From the NCBI GenBank assembly GCA_017395065.1, contig JAFPWH010000052.1, positions 35,839-99,838 of the forward strand: a stretch of DNA of 64,000 bases, in the 5' to 3' direction. The notes beneath the pieces are model-generated. The model searched no databases. It saw only the letters and a program-made list of their open reading frames with translations, and was not told where the DNA came from. Below, piece by piece: positions 53,065 to 59,928 of the stretch. Numbering within the stretch: the stretch's first letter is position 1; each line of letters begins with the position of its first letter. Made by a program: the position numbers and the translations under genes. The DNA comes from Clostridia bacterium (GTDB lineage: Bacteria > Bacillota > Clostridia > Christensenellales > Aristaeellaceae).

Positions 53065-54153
53065 TCAGTTATAGGAAGCATAATCAGGTGAAGACTCGAC
53101 GGCATCTCTCCACAGCAGAGTTCCACTCTGATCATAAGCGCTGTAAACAGTTTCTGTCAGATACCAAGTTGCACTGACGAGAATCGGTGTATAGGGGTAT
53201 TCGGCGTAATCGTGTTCGCTGACTATTACATAGAAATCCTCATAGTCGACTATCAGCAGAACGCTGTCCGGATACGCTATGGGTTTTAAGCGCTCGTCGT
53301 TGCGATAGACGGGCAGCGAATCAATATATCCCCTGATCTGATAGTCGAAATATATGTGTTGTTTCGATCTGTCAAACGGCTGCTTACTGAGTATATTCAG
53401 GTTTGCGTCAAGTATTATCTCCCATTCCGTGTTTACTCTTGACAAGTGCTCGGATATCTCAAAGTCCCCGTCCTTCGACTGAGAGCACACGTAAAGCTTA
53501 TAAGTTCCTTCATCCGTCGGTACAACAGCGTCCAGCATGTCAAAATCACTGCCGCCGAGTACAAGCGTTTGCGTGCTTGAGCCTGTTCTGTCCAGCTTCG
53601 TTATGCATATGCTGGTGGCGGGATTGTAACCCGAACGCTTTTTTGCCTGTTCTCCCTGATGGCCAAAGAAAAGATATCCGTCTGGGCATTCAAATATGCG
53701 ATATAAGCCATAATACTCTAAATCCGTCGCCGTAAACTGCCATTCGATTTTTCCGGTTGCATCAAGCTTGAAAACATACGACCTGACCCCATCCGAATAA
53801 TTCCAACGCTCTGCATCCTTGTCGTAACGATCATAAAAACCGTACAGTACCAGGTATCCCCCGTCGCTTGTCGCGGCAACACTTATTTGGTAACCGCCGC
53901 TGCTCACATTCAGCGGTATTTGGGCTATTTCGGTTCCGTAAATATCCCGTTCCGTGATCATTATGCCTTCGTCTGTTCGTTCATACTCCAGCAATCTGCC
54001 GTTAGAAGCAAAAGTGTCGTGAAAGCGGTTTTCGCTGACAAGCAGTGCAAACTCTTTGGGTGTTTCTCCGACCTTCTCGATATGGCCATACTCGGCATGT
54101 GAATTGCCAAAGCATAGGATAAGTATAAACAGTAAGACAGTTGTCTTTCTCAT
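53065..54153 (-). CDS. Secreted protein, beta-propeller-like, unknown function
   Basis: 362 residues from ATG 54153 (AAGGAAG upstream). Sec signal TTVLLFILILCFGNSHAEY. The mature part repeats a pattern of SDGGYLVLYGF, GYLFFGHQG, TYKLYVCSQSKDGD and SVLLIVDYEDFYV, each with strand-turn-strand character, similar to proteins that read as degenerate beta-propellers. No catalytic motif seen. It lies inside the prophage arm, between the integrase and the left edge, and shares an upstream repeat with the next cargo gene. A+T-richer than the host. Likely lysogenic-conversion cargo. Confidence 0.75.
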   Translation of the reverse strand: MRKTTVLLFILILCFGNSHAEYGHIEKVGETPKEFALLVSENRFHDTFASNGRLLEYERTDEGIMITERDIYGTEIAQIPLNVSSGGYQISVAATSDGGYLVLYGFYDRYDKDAERWNYSDGVRSYVFKLDATGKIEWQFTATDLEYYGLYRIFECPDGYLFFGHQGEQAKKRSGYNPATSICITKLDRTGSSTQTLVLGGSDFDMLDAVVPTDEGTYKLYVCSQSKDGDFEISEHLSRVNTEWEIILDANLNILSKQPFDRSKQHIYFDYQIRGYIDSLPVYRNDERLKPIAYPDSVLLIVDYEDFYVIVSEHDYAEYPYTPILVSATWYLTETVYSAYDQSGTLLWRDAVESSPDYASYN

Positions 54154-54203
54154 AGTCGTGCTTCCTTTCCATTTTTGCTTTGAAGATGATCTTCTTAATG
54201 CCA

Positions 54204-54221
54204 TTTCCCCGCCCATTCCAT
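54204..54221 (-). repeat. Short copy of the prophage cargo repeat
   Basis: TTTCCCCGCCCATTCCAT, matching 16 of 18 bases of the core of the 30-base repeat at 54391 and 55281. It sits in the leader of the 53065-54153 gene. The rest of 54154-54530 holds no gene. Confidence 0.55.
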
Positions 54222-54390
54222 TGTGGACTGGTATGGAAAACCTGAGTGGTTTCCGTGACCATATGCATACCAGTCTTTTGTTGTGATCAGGCTATGTTCG
54301 ACTGACAGTGCTCCCCTTTCTCTCCCATTCGCCTCATATGCGCGGGAAAGGAGCAAAACGGTTTGGTTTTTCTATTACACTATATAAGGC

Positions 54391-54420
54391 CTTTCCGCGC
54401 CCATTCCGTGACGCTTTTCC
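54391..54420 (-). repeat. 30-base direct repeat, copy 1
   Basis: Identical at 28 of 30 positions to 55281-55310. The core on the minus strand is GGAATGGGCGCGGAAAG. It lies downstream of a TATATA-type -10 near 54427 and would be at the 5' end of a transcript for the secreted protein gene. Confidence 0.8.
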
Positions 54421-54530
54421 GGGCCATATATAGGCCTTTGATACCGTACCAAGGGGTCAGCTTTCCTTCACTTTGGCTCGTGTTGCCGGGAAACGATAAG
54501 GTACAAGCTATGATGCTTCTGCTTTTTGCA

Positions 54531-55223
54531 TCAAGCCGTTTCCTGTTCAAATAGCTTTGTTCTCTTTCCATGCATATCTGTTCCATAGATACATATCCAG
54601 CTAAAAGAATTTGAGTACATTTCCATGGTCGCATCTATACCGGATGCTTCACGAAATTCTTCAAGGGTTGAGTCGTTTTCTATTATGAAATCAATTCGGT
54701 ATGGTTCAACACCCGTTTGTTTGAAATCCAGCGTATAGTCCGTCTCTTCATTCTTATAAGCAGTATTCAGTCCGTCATATCCATACTGTCTGCTGTCAAA
54801 CAGAACGATTTCTTGGTTACATTCGGAGCATACTGCTTTTAGCACAGATATAGAGTGACGGTCTATTTCGCCCTTTGTTTCTTCCCCTGCCGCATCGTTC
54901 TTCAGCACTATAAAGGATTCGTTTCCACACAGGCATTTGATCGAGAATACAATTCTGTCAGATGTAGTTTTCTTCAGTGTCGCATATTCTTTAAGGTATT
55001 CAGGAATAGGAATGGTGCTGATTGCCGTTCGATTTTTATCGTTAAGTGTTGCAGTATCGGCGTCGAATAATAGAGATCTGATATGTTCAAATAAATCCAT
55101 AAAGCTTTTACCCACCCCACTATTCTGGCAGTGAACTTCCTGTATGCATTTGACCGGGCTCTCTGCGAGTGCACATCCAGTAAGAATTAGGATCACCAGT
55201 AAAAAAGCCACTGTCCTTATCAT
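54531..55223 (-). CDS. Lipoprotein with possible zinc-ribbon Cys pairs, unknown function
   Basis: 230 residues from ATG 55223, which follows GAGGAAGG and gives a perfect lipobox (RTVAFLLVILILTGCALAE); the ATG at 55268 is possible but less well placed. Cys pairs in IKCLCGNES and AVCSECNQEI, 40 residues apart, could bind zinc. Low-GC, no recognised family. Between integrase and the first cargo gene in the prophage arm, with its own promoter. Confidence 0.75.
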   Translation of the reverse strand: MIRTVAFLLVILILTGCALAESPVKCIQEVHCQNSGVGKSFMDLFEHIRSLLFDADTATLNDKNRTAISTIPIPEYLKEYATLKKTTSDRIVFSIKCLCGNESFIVLKNDAAGEETKGEIDRHSISVLKAVCSECNQEIVLFDSRQYGYDGLNTAYKNEETDYTLDFKQTGVEPYRIDFIIENDSTLEEFREASGIDATMEMYSNSFSWICIYGTDMHGKRTKLFEQETA

Positions 55224-55280
55224 TGCTGATACCTTCCTCGCGAATAATGCAGATTTGTTCGTTTTCATAAAGATCAGACA

Positions 55281-55310
55281 CTTTCCGCGCCCATTCCGTA
55301 ACACTTTTCC
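55281..55310 (-). repeat. 30-base direct repeat, copy 2
   Basis: Second full copy, placed exactly where the transcript from the 55314-55342 promoter should begin. The same arrangement at both cargo genes suggests a shared operator or leader element. Confidence 0.8.
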
Positions 55311-55313
55311 TAT

Positions 55314-55342
55314 ATTATACCATTTTTCAACTGCTTTTTCAA
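55314..55342 (-). promoter_or_regulatory. Promoter of the cargo lipoprotein gene
   Basis: TTGAAA-N17-TATAAT on the minus strand; the 30-base repeat begins four bases past the -10. Confidence 0.8.
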
Positions 55343-55356
55343 TCCAAAACACAAAA

Positions 55357-55384
55357 ACTCCGGGCAAAACGCCCGGAGTAGTCA
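55357..55384 (-). terminator. Terminator after the integrase gene
   Basis: ACTCCGGGC-5-GCCCGGAGT followed by TTTTTG on the minus strand. Confidence 0.9.
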
Positions 55385-55397
55385 TAATCCCAGCCTG

Positions 55398-56522
55398 TCA
55401 GCCCTTCTCCCTGCTCCCGAACACTTCGCCCATGTTCACCGTCGCCTTCTTCAGCATCTCGTCCCTAACGTGCGTATAGATGTTCGCCGTGGTTTTGTAG
55501 TCCGTGTGGCCCACGATCTTCATCGCGATCAGCGGGTCGACACCTGCTTCGTAGAGGAGGGTCACGTAATTGTGACGCAGGAAATGCGGAGTCAGCGTGG
55601 GCTTGACCTGTTTCAGGATGTCCCAGTTCTTCTCGGCATGCGGGTCGTAATCCCGCACCGTCGCGCACCGCGCGTCCGCCATCAGCCTGCACCACATCCG
55701 CTTGAAGGTCGCCTGGGACAGCGGGTTGCCGTGAGGATCGTGGAAAACGTATTCTTCAGGCTCGCCCTCTTTCTGAAGCAGCATTTTTCTGAGCTTCAGC
55801 GGTACGGGCACGAAGCGGTCGGCTGCCTCCGTCTTGAGCGTGCCTTCCCGGGCGGTGGAGTACGAGAAGTCTATGTCACGCTGGATATGCACCTGATCTT
55901 CTTTCCAGTCGAAATCGCCCCATTTCAGCCCCAGCGCCTCTCCACGCCGCAGGCCAAGGTAGTACAGTACCCCGAGGAGAAGGCCCTCGGGGTGTGTCCT
56001 GATCGTTTTCAGTATGCGCTTCGTCTCTGCTTTGGTCAGCGGCCTACGCTCCTGCTGCTTCTGCGCCTTGGGCCGTATCAGCGCGACCGTGGGATCGCGG
56101 TCGATCAGCCCGTCGGCGTAGGCAGATGAAAAGACTGCCTTCAGGATTCCCATCACCAGCGTGATCTGGCTCTTGCTGGTATTGGTAAAGCTGTTCAGGA
56201 ATTCCTGTATCTGGCCCGCGCTGATCGCCTTCAGGTTCTGCAGGCCGAATTCCGGCAGGATGTGCTTCATAAAGCAGCTCTTGTAGCTCGCCCTGACCGA
56301 GGTGGAAACGAACGGCTCCTTCTTCAGCCTGTACCAGTTCTCCGCGTACTCGAAGAACAGCATATCCACGGGGAGCGGCTCCCCGTAAACGTAGTGTTCA
56401 CGGATCGCCGCCTTCGCGTTTTCCAGCTCCCTCTGGCTCAGGGCGGTAACATATTTCTTGATCGGCTTGCCGTCCTGGTCGGTGCCGATGCGCACGGAGC
56501 CTTTGTACTTCTTTTCGCCCAT
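55398..56522 (-). CDS. Prophage tyrosine integrase
   Basis: 374 residues from ATG 56522, with GGAGG seven bases upstream. N-terminal AP2-like arm-binding domain (KKYKGSVRIGTDQDGKPIKKY), SAM-like core-binding domain, then the catalytic domain: Arg in YYLGLRRGEALGLKW, HFLRHNY (His-x-x-Arg), IVGHTDYKTTANIYTH (His and the nucleophile Tyr). All catalytic residues are present. Two bases after the excisionase-like gene stop, so they are coexpressed. It presumably drives integration of the phage whose tail genes lie to the right. Confidence 0.93.
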   Translation of the reverse strand: MGEKKYKGSVRIGTDQDGKPIKKYVTALSQRELENAKAAIREHYVYGEPLPVDMLFFEYAENWYRLKKEPFVSTSVRASYKSCFMKHILPEFGLQNLKAISAGQIQEFLNSFTNTSKSQITLVMGILKAVFSSAYADGLIDRDPTVALIRPKAQKQQERRPLTKAETKRILKTIRTHPEGLLLGVLYYLGLRRGEALGLKWGDFDWKEDQVHIQRDIDFSYSTAREGTLKTEAADRFVPVPLKLRKMLLQKEGEPEEYVFHDPHGNPLSQATFKRMWCRLMADARCATVRDYDPHAEKNWDILKQVKPTLTPHFLRHNYVTLLYEAGVDPLIAMKIVGHTDYKTTANIYTHVRDEMLKKATVNMGEVFGSREKG

Positions 56523-56524
56523 GC

Positions 56525-56827
56525 TCACGCCTCCTTCGCTTTGCTTGCCCAGCGGCCCGCTTTGGCGGCGGCCAGGAACTCACCGCGGCTGATCTCGCCT
56601 TTCGGGTGGGATTTGCGCGTGCGGGCGGCGTAGTTCACCACGGTCAGGTTCTCGATGTACTCGCAGATGGAGCGCACGTCCACGCCGTGGCCTACCCGGC
56701 GCAGGCGGCCTTCCTCCATCATCCGCGCGATGGTCCTGGGGACTACGTTCAGGATCTTCGCGGCCATCTTCTGCTCACAGATCTCTCCGTAGCGCTCCAG
56801 CATGTCGTTCATTCGTTCGGAATTCAT
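56525..56827 (-). CDS. Excisionase-like HTH protein
   Basis: 100 residues from ATG 56827 behind AGGAGGACG. A MerR-type helix-turn-helix: KMAAKILNVVPRTIARMMEEGRLRRVGHGVDVRS, the pattern of Xis/excisionase DNA-binding domains. A basic C-terminal tail follows. Adjacent integrase supports a role in directionality control. Confidence 0.8.
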   Translation of the reverse strand: MNSERMNDMLERYGEICEQKMAAKILNVVPRTIARMMEEGRLRRVGHGVDVRSICEYIENLTVVNYAARTRKSHPKGEISRGEFLAAAKAGRWASKAKEA

Positions 56828-56984
56828 CTTTCGTCCTCCTTGATTATTCTGGATTCGGGTGGCTTCCCACGGACATAATCGCTCTGAACCGGATAATACG
56901 CAAGATAACAGTGCGATACGTTTTGGGCCTCCCAACCCATGGCCGTGGGGAATGCCAGAATCGGACGTTTTCGGAAAAAAAGTA

Positions 56985-57015
56985 TAAAAAAAGTTGGCAC
57001 CGCCGAAACGGTGCC
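56985..57015 (-). terminator. Terminator after the holin gene
   Basis: GGCACCG-6-CGGTGCC followed by AACTTTTTTT on the minus strand. It separates lysis and integration modules. Confidence 0.9.
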
Positions 57016-57022
57016 TGTGTGA

Positions 57023-57448
57023 TCACTTGTCCTGATCCTGTTTATTGTGCAGTTGGGAAAGAATGGCTTTGAGCTTTTCCGGTACCGGCAATCCCAGGTG
57101 GCTCGCGTTTTCAAGAAGGGAGACACCTTCGTTCGAGAGGTAGAAGCAGATAACCGCCGAACGCAGCGCCGAGCCCGTTCCCACTACATGCGTGTCCAGC
57201 ATGTGGCCTACGCCCACCAGCGCGAAAATGAGTACCTTGCGGCAGATGCCCTTAAAGCCGATGGCACTGGAAAGTTCGTGATCTGCGATTGCCCGCATGA
57301 CGCCGGTCGCGTAGTCCAGGATCACGAAAACCAGCAGCGCGATCAGCAGGCCGTCCATACCGCCCAGAAAGTAGCCCAGCCACCCGCCCAGCGCGGTGAT
57401 TGCAATCTGGATCTTTGCCCAGATGATATCGATAGAAAAGTTTCTCAT
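57023..57448 (-). CDS. Phage holin
   Basis: 141 residues from ATG 57448 with GGAGG upstream. Three to four membrane segments (IQIAITALGGWLGYFLGGMDG, LLIALLVFVILDYATGVMRA, VLIFALVGVGHMLDTHVVGTG) and the LDYATG and SNEGVSLLENA blocks of the phage_holin_4 (TcdE/Cph1-like) family. It forms membrane holes that let the endolysin out. Immediately after the endolysin gene (six-base gap). Confidence 0.92.
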   Translation of the reverse strand: MRNFSIDIIWAKIQIAITALGGWLGYFLGGMDGLLIALLVFVILDYATGVMRAIADHELSSAIGFKGICRKVLIFALVGVGHMLDTHVVGTGSALRSAVICFYLSNEGVSLLENASHLGLPVPEKLKAILSQLHNKQDQDK

Positions 57449-57454
57449 GGTGCG

Positions 57455-58153
57455 TTACCTCCAAAAACAAAAGAGCGCCTTCCGCTCTTTCATGAAATCT
57501 GAAATCTTCTGTTTGGTCCGCTTCGATGATGCCGGGTCATTCGCGTAGATATAATCGCCGTCGTATTTCCAAACGCATATGAAATGACCCGATTTTGTGA
57601 AAAAGCCTGGCCCCATGCTCGCCACCGCATAACCGCCGGTATCCAGGCAGCCTTTCAGCGTGGCAAGCGATGTGGTTTTAAGGTATTTACTGAAACCGTA
57701 TTCTTTCGCTATATGCGGAAAGAAGCTCCACGCCGTTCCGCTGGAATACGTGCGGTCGCCCCAGGCCATCGCCTTGTCTGCCAGATCAGGCGGTGTGACT
57801 TTGCTGTCGATCAGCGTTGCCACAATATCCGCCATCGCTGTTGGTCCGCAGGCTGAGGACTTCATCGTCTGGGTCTTATCCCCATGGGACGAATACATTT
57901 TCTTCGCCCACTTGGAATCGTACTGTTTGTAGTCGACCGGCTTCACATGTGCCGACGCCGGGATCGTTTCACCCTGCAGCGACGCCCAGGTGAGCGGGCC
58001 TACGATTCCATCAGGTTCAAGATTATGGGCTGTCTGGTACGCTATTACCGCTGCCTTTGTTTTGGGGCCGAAGATCCCGTCCGCGGTAATACCCAGCAGC
58101 ATCTGCAGCTGCTTTACCGCCTCGCCTCTACTGCCCTTCTTCACTGTCGTCAT
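57455..58153 (-). CDS. Endolysin: peptidoglycan-binding domain plus C39-like peptidase/amidase
   Basis: 232 residues from ATG 58153; the ATG at 58162 is too close to the ribosome site AAGGAG. Residues about 5-60 are a PG_binding_1 domain (VKQLQMLLGITADGIFGPKTKAAV). The rest is a papain-like C39 fold with nucleophile Cys in SSACGPTAMADI and His in SGHFICVW, and Asp/Asn in YANDP. It cuts the cell wall during lysis. Paired with the holin. Confidence 0.9.
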   Translation of the reverse strand: MTTVKKGSRGEAVKQLQMLLGITADGIFGPKTKAAVIAYQTAHNLEPDGIVGPLTWASLQGETIPASAHVKPVDYKQYDSKWAKKMYSSHGDKTQTMKSSACGPTAMADIVATLIDSKVTPPDLADKAMAWGDRTYSSGTAWSFFPHIAKEYGFSKYLKTTSLATLKGCLDTGGYAVASMGPGFFTKSGHFICVWKYDGDYIYANDPASSKRTKQKISDFMKERKALFCFWR

Positions 58154-58250
58154 CTTCGTCATCTCCTTCAATGCGTCGTAGTTCGCCGTCAACGAGTACC
58201 CACGTCTCATCGACGACATCGGTTTCGTAGTATTGTTTTTCGTAGTTCAT
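58128..58250 (-). CDS. Small acidic phage protein (40 aa)
   Basis: A 40-codon frame from ATG 58250 to TAG 58128, overlapping the endolysin start by 26 bases, with CGAGGGCACC upstream. Sequence is MNYEKQYYETDVVDETWVLV followed by a strongly acidic tail (DDEDDDSEEGQ). Tiny genes of this sort are common between tail and lysis genes in Bacillota phages. No family recognised; moderate support from position only. Confidence 0.45.
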   Translation of the reverse strand: MNYEKQYYETDVVDETWVLVDGELRRIEGDDEDDDSEEGQ

Positions 58251-58315
58251 GGTGCCCTCGTATTATAATATCGTAGTACTTATAGACCTCTCTCCAGAGG
58301 TGTGCTACACTGTCG

Positions 58316-58449
58316 GGGATGCTGTGGATTGGTTTGGTTCCCTACCGCTTGACGGTTTTTAGGAGGCTCCAACCACAGCCCCTTGTCGGTTCGTTGATCA
58401 GTTAGATACCGCTTGACGGTTTATGTGGAACGAGGTTACGAGGACAAGA
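58316..58449 (+). ncRNA. Candidate IS110 bridge RNA
   Basis: Two consecutive long stem-loops upstream of the transposase. The first pairs GGGG.GCTGTGG.TTGG (58316-58333) with CCAACCACAGCCCC (58369-58382); the second pairs CTTGTC (58382-58387) with GACAAG (58443-58448). Each encloses an identical small hairpin ACCG-CTTGA-CGGT (within 58343-58358 and 58407-58422). Two-domain RNA in the left end of IS110 elements is the known architecture of bridge RNAs, which pair with target and donor DNA. The match here is architectural only. Confidence 0.5.
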
Positions 58450-58498
58450 GGTACTGTGGCCCCGGCAGCATCAAATACTTTTGTTGGAGGTTACCCCC

Positions 58499-59674
58499 AT
58501 GATTTGCGTTGGCATTGATGTTTCCAAGGACAAGCACGACTGCTACATCGCTACCTCAGAAGGAGAAGTCCTGGCGGATGTGTTCACGGTTCCCAACAGC
58601 ATGGAAGGCTTCAAGCAGCTTTTCCAAAAGATCAAATCTGTAGCACCGGATTTGAGCAAAGTAAAAGTAGGGCTTGAGGCCACCGGCCATTACAGCTACA
58701 ACATCCTCGGTTTTCTCCTTGACAAAGGCCTAACCACCTTTGTCCTGAACCCGCTTCATACCAATCTGTATCGTAAATCTACCAGTCTTCGCCGGACCAA
58801 AACAGATCGAGTCGATGCGCGTACCATTGCAGCTATGATGATGTCCGATGTAGTCCTTAAGTCCTACTCGGCTATATCATACCACAATGAAGAGCTAAAG
58901 TCACTATCCAGATACAGATTTGACAAAGTTTCTCAGCGCGCCAGGCTGAAACAGTCCGTCTCTCGTCTTGTCTGCATCCTTTTCCCAGAGCTGGAACAGC
59001 TTGTCCCGACCCTGCATATGCGCTCCGTCTATGCTCTCCTGTCCGAACTCCCCGGCGCAAAGCAGATCGCAGATTGTCACCTTACTCATCTTACCAAGCT
59101 CCTTGAAGCCGCTTCCAAAGGCCGTTATGGCAGGGATAAGGCACTTCAGATCCGTAACGCTGCTCGTAATTCCATCGGTTCTGCCATGAACGCAAAGTCG
59201 TTGGAGCTCAAGCATACCATCCGTCTTATTGCCGAACTTGATTCCGAGATCGAAGAGATCGAGACTCAGATCAAGCAGATCATGGACAGTTTGTCTTCTC
59301 CCATCCTTTCCATCCCTGGCATCACATACCGAATGGGCGCCATGATCATCGCGGAGATCGGTGACTTCTCCCGCTTCGATTCCCCAGATAAGATTCTCGC
59401 CTTTGCGGGTTTATCTCCATCTACCTACCAATCCGGCAAACTGGATAATGCCTACGCACATATGGAAAAGCGCGGTTCCCGTTATCTGCGTTATGCTCTC
59501 TACAACGCTACGAAATACGTCTGCCAATGGGACAAAACTTTCTCAGATTATCTCGCCAGGAAGAGAGCTGAAGGAAAACACTACAATGTCGCTCTGTCCC
59601 ATGCGGCTAAGAAACTCGTTCGTCTGATCTTTGCCTTACAACGATCAGGACAGATGTATGCTCCTGCGCCGTAA
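58499..59674 (+). CDS. IS110-family transposase (DEDD/Tnp20 serine recombinase)
   Basis: 391 residues from ATG 58499 (GGAGG upstream). N-terminal RuvC-like DEDD domain: CVGIDVSKDKHDCYIA (Asp), VGLEATGHYSYNI (Glu), and RTKTDRVDARTIAAMMM (Asp-Asp). C-terminal Transposase_20: LSSPILSIPGITYRMGAMII, AEIGDFSRFDSPDKILAFAG and LSPSTYQSGK, which carries the Ser of the nucleophile region. Complete and apparently intact. In IS110 elements it acts with a bridge RNA to insert at sites chosen by base pairing. Confidence 0.93.
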   Translation: MICVGIDVSKDKHDCYIATSEGEVLADVFTVPNSMEGFKQLFQKIKSVAPDLSKVKVGLEATGHYSYNILGFLLDKGLTTFVLNPLHTNLYRKSTSLRRTKTDRVDARTIAAMMMSDVVLKSYSAISYHNEELKSLSRYRFDKVSQRARLKQSVSRLVCILFPELEQLVPTLHMRSVYALLSELPGAKQIADCHLTHLTKLLEAASKGRYGRDKALQIRNAARNSIGSAMNAKSLELKHTIRLIAELDSEIEEIETQIKQIMDSLSSPILSIPGITYRMGAMIIAEIGDFSRFDSPDKILAFAGLSPSTYQSGKLDNAYAHMEKRGSRYLRYALYNATKYVCQWDKTFSDYLARKRAEGKHYNVALSHAAKKLVRLIFALQRSGQMYAPAP

Positions 59675-59735
59675 CCCCTTCGTTATTCCTTTCGGAGCCT
59701 GAGCATTCCGCTTCCTACGGAGCCGGCGAAGCGTA

Positions 59736-59858
59736 CCCTTGAAAAACCGAAGCATTCATATGCTACAATGGTTACAGAGGGCGCTCCTGCCAGCTTCGCT
59801 ATTCCCTCCATCGCCCTCGCAACTCCGTAACCAGCATATGAATGCTGTTTTTCAAGGG
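59736..59858. repeat. 123-base long inverted repeat
   Basis: Outer arms CCCTTGAAAAAC (59736-59747) and GTTTTTCAAGGG (59847-59858), then AGCATTCATATGCT (59751-59764) facing AGCATATGAATGCT (59833-59846), then GGTTAC (59770) facing GTAACC (59827), and an inner GAGGGCG/CGCCCTC pair. The whole could fold as a long cruciform. It is either a small nonautonomous element (MITE-like) or part of the IS110 right end. The remaining bases up to 59928 show no gene. Confidence 0.75.
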
Positions 59859-59928
59859 CGGCGGTGATCCGTTAGAAAAATTAACTTCGTTCGCCTTTTT
59901 TCGCTATTGACTTTTAATAGTTAGTCTC

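Larger units (their letters stand above)
58264..59735 (+). mobile_element. IS110-family insertion element in the prophage
   Basis: One transposase gene flanked by a structured 230-base left noncoding region and a right noncoding region. IS110 elements have no long terminal inverted repeats, so exact ends cannot be set by eye; coordinates are approximate. It interrupts a minus-strand phage gene order between tail and lysis modules without breaking a recognised gene. Confidence 0.75.
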
